DNA of 64,000 nt, from NCBI RefSeq assembly GCF_003987215.1, contig NZ_PIPW01000002.1, forward strand, positions 372,001-436,000. Reading direction: 5' to 3'. The first letter of the stretch is position 1; every line of letters starts with the position of its first letter. The DNA comes from Pseudidiomarina halophila (lineage in GTDB: Bacteria > Pseudomonadota > Gammaproteobacteria > Enterobacterales > Alteromonadaceae). Position numbers and translations under genes: made by a program. A model generated the notes under the pieces. That model searched no databases. It was not told where the DNA came from and was given only the letters and a program-made list of their open reading frames with translations. Shown piece by piece: positions 8,567 through 21,705 of this stretch.

Positions 8567-10078
8567 ATGCCGGTTAGCATGCAACATCTTGTTTATCTCA
8601 CCGCCCAGGTTCGGGAACGCGAACTTGAGGCAGCGGAATCACTCTCAGTCTCTGCAGCGCAATTGATGCAGCGGGCCGCCAAGAGTTGTCTGGCTGCGCT
8701 GGAACGGCAACATCCGGCGCCTGCACGAGTCATGATCTTATGTGGCCCGGGTAACAATGGTGGCGATGGCTGGGTGCTGGCGCGTCTGGCTCATGCGCAG
8801 GGCTATCGGGTACAAGTGGTTGCCGCAGAGCCAAAAACCGAACTGGCAAAGGAAGCCGCTGCAGCCTGGGAGGATGAACACGGCACCGCGGAGCCACTGG
8901 AGCAACTGGATCGTACCCATGTTGCTGAATACGACGTTATTGTCGACGCCATGCTTGGCACGGGGCTGAGCCGTGATCTCGATAAGATGTACTGCCGTGC
9001 GGTTGAGACGTTGAATGACGCGAAGAACTTTCACAAGCTGTGGGTACTCAGTATTGATTGTCCAACGGGACTGCAGAGCGATCGAGGTGTGGCGATTCCG
9101 GTCGCAGTCGAGGCGGACTACACGGTGACCATGGTCGCCCTTAAGCCCGGTTTACTGACTGCTCAGGCGGCCCACTATGTAGGCCATCTGGAGCTGGCGG
9201 AATTAGGCATTGCACCAGCATTTCGCCAGCTCGAGCAGCCGTTTGCTACGCTTGTCGAACAGGACGAGATCGCCCGACAGCTGCCGCCTCGCGCCCGTAG
9301 CAGTCACAAGGGTAGCCATGGTCATGTCGTTATTGTCGGCGGAGCGCCGGGTATGTCAGGCGCAGTGGTTATGGCCGGCCGGGCGGCATTGCGTTCCGGA
9401 GCCGGGAAAGTCTCAGTTTTAACCCATCCCGACAGTCAAAACATCATTGCCAGTGCGCAACCCGAGTTAATGGTCTCAAGTACAGCAGCGGAGTCGGCGG
9501 ATGATGTGAAAGAATTCCTGGCGCGAGCTTCAGCAGTGGTGCTAGGGCCGGGCTTAGGTCAAACGGAGTGGGGGCGGAAGCTGTGTGAGTGGGTGCTTGC
9601 AGCAGATGTACCGGTTCTGCTTGATGCCGACGGCCTCAACTGGCTGGCTAAAAATCCAGCATGGGCGAAACGTGCGGCGCCCCTATGGTTAACCCCTCAC
9701 CCGGGTGAAGCAGCGCGCTTATTGAATAGTAGTGCTAACGAGGTGGAGCAGGATCGCTGGCAGGCGGTTAAAAAATTAGCTCAACGCTTCGATGCACAGG
9801 TACTGCTTAAAGGAGCTGGATCGTTAGTCGCACAACCCGACTCGTCTTCTATTCGTATTTGCAGTCGCGGTACACCGGCGCTTGCGGTCGGCGGCGCAGG
9901 TGATGTGCTGAGCGGGATTGCCGGCAGCCTTATTGGTCAGGGACTGGACGTTGAAGCAATTTTACCCTGCGCCGCATGGTTGCACGGTGTCGCCGGAGAA
10001 CACGCTGCAATCGCAGGCGAACGTGGTACACTACCGAGCGATTTAATGGAGCCGTTGCGGAAGTTAGTTAATCCATGA
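8567..10078 (+). CDS. nnr: Bifunctional NAD(P)H-hydrate epimerase / ADP-dependent NAD(P)H-hydrate dehydratase
   Basis: 503 aa, two domains. The N-terminal YjeF_N epimerase (about residues 10-215) has [11 protein letters not shown]; the C-terminal ribokinase-like dehydratase (about 225-500) has [23 protein letters not shown] and the anion-hole loop [10 protein letters not shown]. Together they repair hydrated NADH and NADPH. The last bases overlap the tsaE ATG (ATGA), starting a chain of overlapping genes through mutL-miaA. GGGAG lies about 9 nt before the ATG. Confidence 0.93.
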   Translation: MPVSMQHLVYLTAQVRERELEAAESLSVSAAQLMQRAAKSCLAALERQHPAPARVMILCGPGNNGGDGWVLARLAHAQGYRVQVVAAEPKTELAKEAAAAWEDEHGTAEPLEQLDRTHVAEYDVIVDAMLGTGLSRDLDKMYCRAVETLNDAKNFHKLWVLSIDCPTGLQSDRGVAIPVAVEADYTVTMVALKPGLLTAQAAHYVGHLELAELGIAPAFRQLEQPFATLVEQDEIARQLPPRARSSHKGSHGHVVIVGGAPGMSGAVVMAGRAALRSGAGKVSVLTHPDSQNIIASAQPELMVSSTAAESADDVKEFLARASAVVLGPGLGQTEWGRKLCEWVLAADVPVLLDADGLNWLAKNPAWAKRAAPLWLTPHPGEAARLLNSSANEVEQDRWQAVKKLAQRFDAQVLLKGAGSLVAQPDSSSIRICSRGTPALAVGGAGDVLSGIAGSLIGQGLDVEAILPCAAWLHGVAGEHAAIAGERGTLPSDLMEPLRKLVNP

Positions 10079-10551
10079 TTGAAAAACAGTTTTTTCTTGC
10101 TGATGAAGCCGCGCTACTGGCACTGGCAGAACGTCTGGCACGCTTGGTAGATGGAACGAAAGGGCGCTACCAGGCCGCCCTCACGGTGTATTTGTTGGGG
10201 GAATTAGGTGCCGGTAAAACCACTTTTAGCCGAGGTTTTATTCAAGCGTTAGGGCATCAGGGTAAGGTCAAGAGTCCAACCTATACACTGGTTGAAAGTT
10301 ATCAATTGGGAGCCTGGCAGGTTCATCATTTTGATTTATATCGACTGGCAGACCCTGAAGAACTTGAATTTATGGGCATTCGTGATTACCTTGACAGTAA
10401 TACAATAATTCTGGCGGAGTGGCCCCAGCGTGGAGCTGGGGTGTTACCAGAGCCAGATTTGAAAATTGTCATCGATTACGTGGATACGTCCCGGTCGTTG
10501 ACGCTTGGTGCGCTAACAACAAGAGGTCGGGAACTTCTCGATAAACTCTAA
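10075..10551 (+). CDS. tsaE: tRNA threonylcarbamoyladenosine biosynthesis ATPase TsaE
   Basis: 158-aa P-loop ATPase, partner of TsaB and TsaD in making t6A37 of ANN-decoding tRNAs. Walker [14 protein letters not shown] lies at residues 43-55, followed by [11 protein letters not shown] and HHFDLYRL, which are family landmarks. ATGA overlap with nnr at the start and a 1-nt stop/start overlap with amiB at the end show tight translational coupling. Confidence 0.93.
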   Translation: MIEKQFFLADEAALLALAERLARLVDGTKGRYQAALTVYLLGELGAGKTTFSRGFIQALGHQGKVKSPTYTLVESYQLGAWQVHHFDLYRLADPEELEFMGIRDYLDSNTIILAEWPQRGAGVLPEPDLKIVIDYVDTSRSLTLGALTTRGRELLDKL

Positions 10552-11864
10552 TGCAACGCTTGATCACTGTTCTGTTTACACTCGTGTTAGTGTGTTTTGC
10601 TGTACCTGCTGCAGCAGATAACACCATTGAGAACATCCGTATGTGGCCGTCTCCCGACCGCACGCGGGTGGTCTTCGATATGGGTGACGAGCCAGTGTTT
10701 AGCTATTTTCACTTAAACCAGTCACATCCATATCGGTTGGTTGTTGATTTTCCGGACACCAAGCTTAACTTCAATCTCGACCAGTTTGACTCCAATTCGC
10801 TGTTAGTAAAAACCATCCGCACCAGCACACCAAAAGACACGGGCGGCACACGGATCGTACTGGAATTGGATAAAATTGTAGAACCCCAGATTCAGTCGCT
10901 GGGACCGCAAGAAAACTACGGTCATCGTCTGGTTGTTGATCTACCCGGCACGTCGTTAGAGCGCGATCGCAGCGCGTTACGCGCAGAAGACTTACAGGAA
11001 CGCAAAGTTACCGTAGCTATTGACGCTGGGCATGGCGGTGAAGATCCCGGCTCGATCGGGCCTCGCGGTACCTATGAAAAAGACGTGGTATTGAAGATTG
11101 CCCGCGCACTGGCGAGTATGATTAACTCTGACCCCGCGATGCAAGCCTACTTGATTCGTTCCGACGACTATTACGTTGATTTGAATGAGCGGCCGCGCAA
11201 AGCGGAACGCGTTGACGCCGATTTATTCGTGTCCATTCATGCTGATGCTTTTGTTACTCCACAACCTCGTGGCGCATCCATCTGGGTGTTATCAAATCGC
11301 CGTGCCAGTACAGAAATGGGTCGCTTATTAGAGAATAAAGAGCGGCTCTCTGATGTACTCGCCGGTGTTGAGCCTGCGGCTGATGAACAAGAATTTCTTA
11401 ATGAAACATTGGTTTCGATGAGCATGGATCATGCGATGTTAAGCGGCTACGAAGCTGCCACAGAAGTTTTGGCGGAATTAAAGCGCATCACCAAAATGCA
11501 TAAGACCAAACCGCAACATGCGAGTCTGGCCGTGTTAACGTCGACCGCCATGCCGTCGATGCTGGTGGAAACTGGATTTATCTCTAATCCTGGCGAAGAG
11601 CAACTGCTGCGCAGCAATCAACATCAGCAAAAGCTTGCGCGCGCTATTTATCAGGGCGTGCGGGGCTTTTTCATGCGTCGCCCACCGGATGGCACAATGT
11701 TCGCATCCAACCGTGCCAGCCGCCATGTGGTCAAGTCCGGTGAGTCATTATCTATTCTGGCACAACGATACAATACTTCGGTAACTGCCATAAAGTCGCG
11801 GAATAAACTAAGTAGCTCGGTCATTCAGGTTGGCCAGGTTCTTGAAATTCCTTCTCCTGAATAG
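10551..11864 (+). CDS. amiB: N-acetylmuramoyl-L-alanine amidase AmiB
   Basis: 437-aa periplasmic zinc amidase that splits septal peptidoglycan during cell separation. Signal peptide at residues 1-23, AMIN domain about 25-130, Amidase_3 domain about 150-375 with IDAGHGGEDPG, a conserved glutamate in TYEKDVV and SIHADAF, and a single C-terminal LysM domain (about 390-435, HVVKSGESLSILAQRYN). Members of this group are activated by EnvC-type LytM factors. Start overlaps the tsaE stop by one base; mutL follows 9 nt later. Confidence 0.93.
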   Translation: MQRLITVLFTLVLVCFAVPAAADNTIENIRMWPSPDRTRVVFDMGDEPVFSYFHLNQSHPYRLVVDFPDTKLNFNLDQFDSNSLLVKTIRTSTPKDTGGTRIVLELDKIVEPQIQSLGPQENYGHRLVVDLPGTSLERDRSALRAEDLQERKVTVAIDAGHGGEDPGSIGPRGTYEKDVVLKIARALASMINSDPAMQAYLIRSDDYYVDLNERPRKAERVDADLFVSIHADAFVTPQPRGASIWVLSNRRASTEMGRLLENKERLSDVLAGVEPAADEQEFLNETLVSMSMDHAMLSGYEAATEVLAELKRITKMHKTKPQHASLAVLTSTAMPSMLVETGFISNPGEEQLLRSNQHQQKLARAIYQGVRGFFMRRPPDGTMFASNRASRHVVKSGESLSILAQRYNTSVTAIKSRNKLSSSVIQVGQVLEIPSPE

Positions 11865-11873
11865 GCGTTACCA

Positions 11874-13589
11874 ATGCCCATCCGTCTGTTACCTATTAGT
11901 TTGGCGAACCAGATTGCCGCCGGTGAAGTGATTGAACGGCCGTCATCGGTGGTGAAGGAGTTGGTGGAAAACAGCCTCGATGCCGGTGCCATGCAGTTGG
12001 TCATTGATATTGAAAAAGGGGGCCGCCGGCGCATCCGCATCCGCGACAACGGTAGTGGTGTGAGCAAGGACGAGTTGGCATTGGCGCTGGCGCGTCATGC
12101 AACCAGTAAAATAGCATCCCTTGATGATCTTGAGGCGATTCAGAGTCTGGGTTTTCGCGGTGAAGCATTAGCAAGTATCAGTTCGGTCTCACGGCTCACG
12201 CTCACCTCAAAACCTGCGGATCAGCAACAAGCATGGCGGGCCTGGGTTGAGGGCCGCGACATGCAAGCTGAACTTGCACCAGCAAGTCACCCCAATGGCA
12301 CCACGGTGGACGTGGAAGATCTATTTTTTAATACCCCGGCCCGGCGGAAGTTCCTGCGTACTGACAAAACAGAGTTCAACCACATCGATGAACTGCTAAA
12401 ACGCATCGCCCTAAGTCGTTTCGACGTGCGATTAACGCTCAATCATAATCAAAAAATGGTTCGCAATTATCCTGCGGTGGATTCGGCGCAGGTGGTAGAC
12501 AGGGTCGCGCGCGTGATGAGCTCGCAGTTTACTGAGCACGCGATAGCTCTTGACGTTGAACATCTGGCCCTGCGCTTATGGGGTTGGGTCGCGCCGCCTG
12601 ATGGCTGTCGGCATCAGGCGGACGGTCAATATTTTTATGTGAATGGTCGTATGATGCGCGATCGGATGTTGAACCATGCAATTCGTCAGGCTTATGGCGA
12701 TACACTGAATGACGACCGAGTGCCGACCTATGTTCTCTATCTCGAATTGCCAGCCACAGAGGTGGACGTCAACGTGCATCCGGCGAAACACGAAGTGCGC
12801 TTTCAACAAGGCCGTGAGGTTCATGATTTTGTTTTACAAAGCGTGCGCCAGGCATTAGATACAAAAGCATCAGCTAAAGGTTCGTCAACACATAGCTATC
12901 AACCGTCGTCCAGCGAACTGCAGCAGCAAGTTGCAGAGTTACAACCACGTAATAAACTGCCGTTGCCAGGTATTATGGGCGGTGATTCAGTTACACAGCC
13001 TGTGCCGCCCAGACCATCAATGCCATCAGTGCCTGAGCCAGCGGAAGTATCCCTGAGTCCGGGGACAGCGCCTGCCAGCGTACTGGCAGTTGTAGAGCAA
13101 CGCATGGCGTTGCTGCAGCAGGAGGGCAGATTAACGTTGCTGCATTTACAGGCCATAGAGCAGGCATACCTTGTAACGCAACTACAGCGACAACACGCAA
13201 CCGGATTAGCGGGCCAACCCTTACTTATTCCGGTGAGACTAACTGATAACGATAGTTTGCAGCGCTTAACTACCATCGCGCCCGAACGGTTAGCCCGCCT
13301 CGGCATCATGCTAAACCGGGAAGCGCGCTCGGTGGTGGTAAAGCAAGTGCCAAGTGCACTTCGGCATACGGATATCAATGTCAGTCTGGCTCGGGTAACC
13401 CAAATGCTGGCCGATCACGCAGAGCTGCCAACTACGTTCTGGGATTGGCTCGCCAGCCAGCAACTTAGCACCAGCTACACAAAAGTACAGGCGGAGCACT
13501 GGTTGGCAATTTGGCGTGATCAGTTAGACGCTGATCCGGCCTATTGTACCCCGGTAGAACTGCCCGAGTTACCGGAGCGATTGCGATGA
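11874..13589 (+). CDS. mutL: DNA mismatch repair protein MutL
   Basis: 571-aa GHKL ATPase that links MutS recognition to MutH and UvrD in mismatch repair. N-terminal ATPase motifs are intact: [11 protein letters not shown] (motif I), RDNGSG (motif II) and [10 protein letters not shown] (motif III). A proline- and glutamine-rich linker (about residues 335-400) joins the C-terminal dimerisation domain. The DQHAxxExxxxE endonuclease motif is not seen, as expected for MutH-using gammaproteobacteria. Somewhat shorter than E. coli MutL (615 aa), mostly in the linker. Stop overlaps the miaA start (ATGA). Confidence 0.93.
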   Translation: MPIRLLPISLANQIAAGEVIERPSSVVKELVENSLDAGAMQLVIDIEKGGRRRIRIRDNGSGVSKDELALALARHATSKIASLDDLEAIQSLGFRGEALASISSVSRLTLTSKPADQQQAWRAWVEGRDMQAELAPASHPNGTTVDVEDLFFNTPARRKFLRTDKTEFNHIDELLKRIALSRFDVRLTLNHNQKMVRNYPAVDSAQVVDRVARVMSSQFTEHAIALDVEHLALRLWGWVAPPDGCRHQADGQYFYVNGRMMRDRMLNHAIRQAYGDTLNDDRVPTYVLYLELPATEVDVNVHPAKHEVRFQQGREVHDFVLQSVRQALDTKASAKGSSTHSYQPSSSELQQQVAELQPRNKLPLPGIMGGDSVTQPVPPRPSMPSVPEPAEVSLSPGTAPASVLAVVEQRMALLQQEGRLTLLHLQAIEQAYLVTQLQRQHATGLAGQPLLIPVRLTDNDSLQRLTTIAPERLARLGIMLNREARSVVVKQVPSALRHTDINVSLARVTQMLADHAELPTTFWDWLASQQLSTSYTKVQAEHWLAIWRDQLDADPAYCTPVELPELPERLR

Positions 13590-14536
13590 CAGAGCCTCAT
13601 GTGATTTGTCTTTATGGTCCCACCGCAGCAGGGAAGACCGGACTCGCGATTGAGTTAAGTCAGCGTCTCAATGCTGACATCGTTTCCGTCGATTCAGCAC
13701 TCATTTACCGTGATATGGATATCGGTACGGCAAAGCCGACCGCGGAAGAGCTCGCCAGAGCACCACATCGGCTGATTGATATTTGTGACCCAAGTGAGCG
13801 CTACTCTGCTGCTCAATTTGCTAGTGATGCGCGCCGGGAAATCGAACACATTCTTGCTGCCGGACGCACACCGCTGCTGGTCGGTGGCACTATGATGTAC
13901 TTTAAGACCTTGCTCGAAGGCATGTCTGAGTTACCGGAAGCTGATGCGGAACTGCGTGCCCAACTAACAGCTGAGCTGCAACAACAGGGTAATCAGAAAC
14001 TACATGATGAATTAAAGCAAGTTGATCCGGTCAGTGCAGCGCGTATCCATCCAAATGACCCCCAGCGCTTAGTCCGTGCTCTTGAGGTTTACCGTTTGTC
14101 GGGCCAGTCATTAACGGACTTAAGCCAGACCCGACAAAATGCGCTGCCCTATCCAGTCATACAGCTCGCGGTCGCCCCGCAGGAACGGAAGCTGTTGCAC
14201 GATCGAATTGAACGACGATTTAAACAAATGCTCGATGAAGGCTTTGTGGATGAGGTGAAAAAGTTGCGCCAGCGCGGCGACCTGCATCTTGATCTGCCGG
14301 CGCTGCGCTGCGTGGGTTACCGTCAGGTCTGGCAATACCTTGACGGCGAGTATGACGAAGCAACAATGATCGAAAGGGGCATTTTTGCCACGCGACAGCT
14401 GGCTAAACGACAGCTGACCTGGTTACGGAAATGGCCTGGCGTGCAATGGTTTGATAGTTTGGACGAGTCATTGTTTGAATCGGTTTTGCGCTATTGTGAA
14501 CAGGTTCCGGAAAACTTTACGCGATTCAAACCTTGA
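13586..14536 (+). CDS. miaA: tRNA dimethylallyltransferase MiaA
   Basis: 316 aa. Adds the dimethylallyl group to A37 of UNN-reading tRNAs. P-loop GPTAAGKTG at residues 10-18, [16 protein letters not shown] near 37-52, and VGGTMMYF near 98 are family marks. The ATG at 13586, overlapping the mutL stop, gives [11 protein letters not shown]; an upstream in-frame start at 13544 would add residues unlike the family. Followed by hfq after a 171-nt gap, the usual mutL-miaA-hfq order. Confidence 0.94.
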   Translation: MTEPHVICLYGPTAAGKTGLAIELSQRLNADIVSVDSALIYRDMDIGTAKPTAEELARAPHRLIDICDPSERYSAAQFASDARREIEHILAAGRTPLLVGGTMMYFKTLLEGMSELPEADAELRAQLTAELQQQGNQKLHDELKQVDPVSAARIHPNDPQRLVRALEVYRLSGQSLTDLSQTRQNALPYPVIQLAVAPQERKLLHDRIERRFKQMLDEGFVDEVKKLRQRGDLHLDLPALRCVGYRQVWQYLDGEYDEATMIERGIFATRQLAKRQLTWLRKWPGVQWFDSLDESLFESVLRYCEQVPENFTRFKP

Positions 14537-14653
14537 AAGAAGGTAAATTGGCCTTATAGTTAATCTAGAGAAAATGAATAATAACAAAAAGAACATCTGA
14601 CACTGCTGCTAAATCGTACGTGTTAGACTATAGTTGAACGGACTGGCACTTAA

Positions 14654-14962
<309 letters not shown>

Positions 14963-14991
14963 CACAAAATTCTTGAAGGAGCAGTGATAGC

Positions 14992-16287
14992 TTGTTTGAT
15001 AGATTTGAAAGCGGTGAACAGGCTATCCTGGTGCACGTTGATTTCCCAGTCGAGACCGATCGGGAAGACCTTTCTGAACTTAAATTGTTGGTATCGTCGG
15101 CGCGGGTAGAAACGCTCGCGGTAATTACTGCTGCACGATCGACGCCGAGTTCGCGATACTTTGTCGGCAGCGGTAAAGCTGAAGAGATTGCCGAAGCCGT
15201 CAAACTCTATAATGCTAATATTGTCATCTTTAATCACAGTTTATCGCCGACCCAAGAGCGAAATCTGGAGAAACTGTGTCAATGCCGGGTACTCGACCGT
15301 ACCGGCCTTATCCTGGATATATTCGCGCAGCGCGCACGTACCCACGAAGGTAAATTGCAGGTTGAACTGGCGCAATTGCGGCATATTTCCACCCGACTGG
15401 TACGGGGGTGGACGCACCTGGAGCGGCAAAAAGGTGGTATCGGTTTACGTGGACCGGGCGAAACTCAGCTTGAGACGGACCGTCGATTAATTCGTGGCCG
15501 GATTAAAAATATTTTAGGCCGTCTGGAAAAGGTGCAAAAGCAACGCCAGCAAGGCCGTCGCGCCCGGCAACGCGCCGAAATACCGACGGTTTCGCTGGTG
15601 GGGTACACGAACGCGGGTAAGTCGACGCTATTTAACCGGGTGACGGAATCTAAAGTTTACGCGGCTGATCAGTTGTTTGCGACACTAGATCCTACGCTTC
15701 GGAAAATCGAGCTTGAGGATGTAGGTGCAGTTATTTTGGCGGATACCGTTGGTTTTATTCGCCATTTGCCTCATGAACTTGTCGCCGCATTCAAAGCGAC
15801 CCTACAAGAAACACAAGATGCAGACTTGCTGCTGCATGTCATCGATATTAGCGATGAACGACAGCAGGAAAATATCGAGCAGGTGACTGAAGTGCTCGAA
15901 GAAATTGGTGCCGACGAAGTACCGCAACTGTTGATTTGTAACAAAATTGACCAGCTCGCTGACGGCAGTGCGCGTATCGATTATGACGATAATGGCCGTC
16001 CCTTTAGGGTATGGCTGTCAGCCCAGACCGGAGAGGGCATTGAGTTGCTGGAGCAAGCACTTGTGCAGCGCTTGCGACCGGAGATGATGAATTTGACGTT
16101 GCGTCTCCCGCCATCAATGGGTAAGTTACGCGGGCGTTTGTATGCAATGAATAGTGTGACCGAAGAAGAAGCCTGTGACGACGGGGCGATGGCATTAAAA
16201 ATACGAATGTCAGCAGTCGATTGGCGTCGATTGTGTAAACAAGTTGCCGAAGAGTATGGCGATAGTTTGCAAGGCTTTGTAGAATAG
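14992..16287 (+). CDS. hflX: Ribosome-associated GTPase HflX
   Basis: 431-aa GTPase that splits stalled or stressed ribosomes. HflX N-terminal domain (about 1-190) with RARTHEGKLQVELAQL, then the G domain: G1 GYTNAGKST, G3 DTVGF, G4 NKID. The start is a TTG at 14992 giving MFDRFESGEQA, the same initiator codon and N-terminus as the E. coli gene, with AAGGAGCAG about 10 nt upstream. Lies 29 nt after hfq and 54 nt before hflK. Confidence 0.95.
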   Translation: MFDRFESGEQAILVHVDFPVETDREDLSELKLLVSSARVETLAVITAARSTPSSRYFVGSGKAEEIAEAVKLYNANIVIFNHSLSPTQERNLEKLCQCRVLDRTGLILDIFAQRARTHEGKLQVELAQLRHISTRLVRGWTHLERQKGGIGLRGPGETQLETDRRLIRGRIKNILGRLEKVQKQRQQGRRARQRAEIPTVSLVGYTNAGKSTLFNRVTESKVYAADQLFATLDPTLRKIELEDVGAVILADTVGFIRHLPHELVAAFKATLQETQDADLLLHVIDISDERQQENIEQVTEVLEEIGADEVPQLLICNKIDQLADGSARIDYDDNGRPFRVWLSAQTGEGIELLEQALVQRLRPEMMNLTLRLPPSMGKLRGRLYAMNSVTEEEACDDGAMALKIRMSAVDWRRLCKQVAEEYGDSLQGFVE

Positions 16288-16341
16288 GTAGCAACGAGAA
16301 CGTAATTACACCTTTAATTCGATCCAAATTTGGAGTAGTCA

Positions 16342-17529
16342 ATGGCCTGGAATCAACCGGGAAACGGTAATAATAACGACCGTGATCCATGGAAAAATCA
16401 AGGTGGTCGCGACCAAGGTCCTCCTGACCTTGATGAAGCGGTCAAAAATCTATTAGGTAAACTTGGCTTTGGTGGCAAAGGCAATAAAGGTAGTGGTAAG
16501 TCAAGCGGTGGCGGTTTCCCGAGCAAAGGCTTTGGGATCATCGCCGTACTTTTAGTTGTGGTCTGGTTTATTGCCGGTTTTTACACAGTGAAAGAAGCTG
16601 AGCGCGGCGTAGTGCTGCGTTTTGGTAATTTCTATAACCTGGTTGACCCAGGTCTTCATTGGCGTCCAGTCTTTGTGGATAGCGTCGAAACCGTAGATGT
16701 AAGTAATATTCGTCAGTTTCAGTCTGAAGGCTTCATGTTGACGCAGGACGAAAATGTTGTGCAAGTCGAACTTGATGTGCAATATCGCGTTATTAATCCA
16801 CGCGACTATTTGTATGCCGTTGAGAATGCGGACCGTAGCCTGGCACAAGCAACTGACAGTGCATTGCGCTATGTCGTTGGCCATACCACGATGGACGAAG
16901 TGTTGACCATCGGTCGTGAAAACGTTCGTGCGAATACCCTTGAGTTGCTTGAAAATATCATCGCACCCTATCAACTAGGTATTCAGATTGTTGACGTGAA
17001 CTTATTACCAGCACGTCCGCCTGAAGCAGTTAAAGATGCGTTTGATGACGCAATTGCTGCACAGGAAGATGAGCAACGCTTTATCCGTGAGGCGGAAGCC
17101 TACGCAAGACAGCGGGAGCCATTAGCACGTGGTCAGGTAAGCCGCGTTCTGCAGGAAGCTCAAGCTTATCGTGAGCAGCAAATCCTGAAAGCACAGGGTG
17201 AAGTAGCTCGCTTTAACGAATTATTACCTCAGTACCAGGCGGCGCCTCGTGTTACCCGCGAGCGGATGTATTTAGAGACCCTGGAGAAGATCTATTCAGA
17301 AACTCCCAAAGTTATGGTTGATGTTGAAGGCAGCAATAACATGATGTACTTGCCGCTCGACAAGATTCTCGAGAAACAACGCCGGACAATGGGTGGTGCG
17401 AGCGAAATGGAGACGCAAGGGCAGAATTCAGGCTCTTCGGATACCTCGAACACCGGTCGCAACAGCACTCAGAGCACGACAAACTCAACGGGCCGTACCA
17501 GCGACCGTTTTAACGGAGGTCGGGGCTAG
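16342..17529 (+). CDS. hflK: FtsH protease modulator HflK
   Basis: 395-aa SPFH/prohibitin-family membrane protein that forms the HflKC complex around FtsH. Glycine- and asparagine-rich cytoplasmic N-terminus (residues 1-65), one transmembrane segment (about 70-90), then the SPFH domain and a coiled-coil region with EAEAYARQREPLARG. The C-terminal ~50 residues are low-complexity (S, T, N, G). Followed by hflC after 3 nt. Ribosome site GGAG precedes the ATG. Confidence 0.94.
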   Translation: MAWNQPGNGNNNDRDPWKNQGGRDQGPPDLDEAVKNLLGKLGFGGKGNKGSGKSSGGGFPSKGFGIIAVLLVVVWFIAGFYTVKEAERGVVLRFGNFYNLVDPGLHWRPVFVDSVETVDVSNIRQFQSEGFMLTQDENVVQVELDVQYRVINPRDYLYAVENADRSLAQATDSALRYVVGHTTMDEVLTIGRENVRANTLELLENIIAPYQLGIQIVDVNLLPARPPEAVKDAFDDAIAAQEDEQRFIREAEAYARQREPLARGQVSRVLQEAQAYREQQILKAQGEVARFNELLPQYQAAPRVTRERMYLETLEKIYSETPKVMVDVEGSNNMMYLPLDKILEKQRRTMGGASEMETQGQNSGSSDTSNTGRNSTQSTTNSTGRTSDRFNGGRG

Positions 17530-17532
17530 ACT

Positions 17533-18417
17533 ATGAAAAATTTAATTGCAATATTAGTTATTATCGCCGCGTTATTGGGTTTTTCATCGCTATTTGTAGT
17601 GAGTGAAGGTCAGCGTGCAATTGTAATCCAGTTCGGTAAGGTACAGCGTGATGCTGATACTGGTATGCCAACGGTTTATCAGCCGGGCTTGCATTTCAAA
17701 TTACCTTTTATCGAGCAGGTTAAACGCTTAGACGCGCGTTTTAAAACTCTTGATGGTGACCCTGATCGCTTTATTACCAGCGAGAAAAAAGATCTTATCG
17801 TCGATACCTATGTTAAATGGCGTATTTCAGATTTTGCCACCTATTACTTGTCGACCAACGGCGGTAATCAGGCTCAGGCAGAAGCATTGTTAACGCGTCG
17901 TGTGAACAGCGGTCTTCGTGCTGAGTTTGGTAACCGCACGATCAAAGAGATCGTATCCGGCGAGCGTGATGATTTGATGCGAGAAGCTCTGATCCGGGGT
18001 GCAGATAGTGCCCAGGAACTTGGCATTGAAGTTATTGACGTGCGCGTGATGCAAATCAACTTACCGACCGAAGTCAGTCAGTCGATTTATCAACGTATGC
18101 GCGCTGAACGCCAAGCAGTGGCCATGGAACATCGTTCTGAAGGTCGTGAGCAAGCCGAATTAATTCGTGCCGATGTTGATGCCCGCATCACCGTAATGTT
18201 AGCTGATGCAGAACGTGAATCACGTGAATTACGTGGTGAAGGTGATGCGGAAGCTGCTGGCATTTACGCTGAATCGTACCAGCAGGATCCTGAGTTTTAC
18301 GCATTTGTCCGTAGCTTGCAGGCTTATCAGAAGAGCTTCGAGAACGGTAATGACGTATTAGTACTCGAGCCCGACAGTGAATTCTTCAAATACTTGAAGA
18401 ATATGTCAGGTAACTAA
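17533..18417 (+). CDS. hflC: FtsH protease modulator HflC
   Basis: 294-aa partner of HflK, N-terminal membrane anchor (about residues 4-24) followed by an SPFH domain and a coiled-coil segment with RAERQAVAMEHRSEGREQ. Length is close to that of other HflC proteins. It ends the hfq-hflX-hflK-hflC unit and is followed at once by a strong terminator. Confidence 0.94.
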   Translation: MKNLIAILVIIAALLGFSSLFVVSEGQRAIVIQFGKVQRDADTGMPTVYQPGLHFKLPFIEQVKRLDARFKTLDGDPDRFITSEKKDLIVDTYVKWRISDFATYYLSTNGGNQAQAEALLTRRVNSGLRAEFGNRTIKEIVSGERDDLMREALIRGADSAQELGIEVIDVRVMQINLPTEVSQSIYQRMRAERQAVAMEHRSEGREQAELIRADVDARITVMLADAERESRELRGEGDAEAAGIYAESYQQDPEFYAFVRSLQAYQKSFENGNDVLVLEPDSEFFKYLKNMSGN

Positions 18418-18420
18418 ATA

Positions 18421-18447
18421 AAAAAGCCGGCTCACGCCGGCTTTTTT
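18421..18447 (+). terminator. Rho-independent terminator after hflC
   Basis: AAGCCGGC, a TCAC loop and GCCGGCTT form a perfect GC-rich hairpin followed by a run of T. It begins a few bases after the hflC stop codon. Confidence 0.92.
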
Positions 18448-18465
18448 TATAACTTCAAATACGGT

Positions 18466-18558
18466 ATTGGTTATTAGATACTAGTTATTAGATGGTAGTT
18501 CCTTGCGCCAATAACCAGTATCTAATAACCAATAATCAGTATCTAATAACCAATAACG
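18466..18558. repeat. Heptamer-array intergenic element, copy A
   Basis: Left arm at 18471-18498 is four 7-nt units (TTATTAG, ATACTAG, TTATTAG, ATGGTAG). Right arm at 18508-18556 is seven uninterrupted units on the opposite sense: CCAATAA, CCAGTAT, CTAATAA, CCAATAA, TCAGTAT, CTAATAA, CCAATAA. The arms are inverted relative to each other around a 9-nt loop, so a transcript could fold into a long hairpin. The right arm also has a 21-nt super-period of three heptamers. It fills the gap between the hflC terminator and the next gene. Confidence 0.85.
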
Positions 18559-18574
18559 CAGTCGCCTTTATATT

Positions 18575-21116
<2,542 letters not shown>

Positions 21117-21174
21117 CCAATCAGTCGCGGAATAGTAAAAAAATCGGCATTTCCTATTGCATCATCAAAATCGA

Positions 21175-21190
21175 TACAATAGAATGCGCT
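21175..21190 (+). promoter_or_regulatory. Candidate -10 and GC-rich discriminator of the tRNA-tufB operon
   Basis: TACAAT at 21175-21180 followed by GC-rich GCGCT, typical of stringently controlled stable-RNA promoters, sits 25 nt before the first tRNA. The -35 is unclear (TTCCTA with an 18-nt spacer is the best candidate). Confidence 0.45.
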
Positions 21191-21205
21191 CCACCTAACC
21201 GGGGT

Positions 21206-21281
<76 letters not shown>

Positions 21282-21296
21282 ACTCAAAATTTGTAC

Positions 21297-21381
21297 GGAG
21301 GGGTTCCCGAGCGGCCAAAGGGATCAGACTGTAAATCTGACGGCTCAGCCTTCGCAGGTTCGAATCCTGCCCCCTCCACCA
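21297..21381 (+). tRNA. tRNA-Tyr (anticodon GTA)
   Basis: 85-nt class II tRNA with a long variable arm and encoded CCA. Acceptor stem GGAGGGG pairs with CCCCTCC. Anticodon GTA at 21331-21333. G34 of this tRNA is a target of the queuosine pathway, whose last enzyme QueG is encoded at 7388-8503. Confidence 0.97.
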
Positions 21382-21443
21382 ATTTGCATTTCTAAAGAAT
21401 GCGGTGAGTCCCGAATGGTTTGAGGTGGCCCGATTCTAGGCAT

Positions 21444-21518
<75 letters not shown>

Positions 21519-21531
21519 CATAATCTGTCGT

Positions 21532-21607
21532 GCTGATATAGCTCAGTTGGTAGAGCGCACCCTTGGTAAGGGTGAGGTCGGCGGTTCGAATCCGCCTATC
21601 AGCACCA
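21532..21607 (+). tRNA. tRNA-Thr (anticodon GGT)
   Basis: 76 nt with encoded CCA. Acceptor stem GCTGATA pairs with TATCAGC; anticodon GGT at 21565-21567. Last tRNA before tufB, 98 nt upstream of its start codon. Confidence 0.97.
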
Positions 21608-21705
21608 TTTCTTCGGTCTATCCCCTCAGGCATTCACTCGGTTACGTAATAAATTTAACTGTATCAGGTGTTCAACCACCGTACGTTGTCTAAAGAGAGG
21701 CTGTC

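Noticed and set aside
12899..13378. 159-codon minus-strand frame over mutL
   Set aside because: Cysteine/serine-rich shadow of the mutL linker and C-terminal domain without a start signal.
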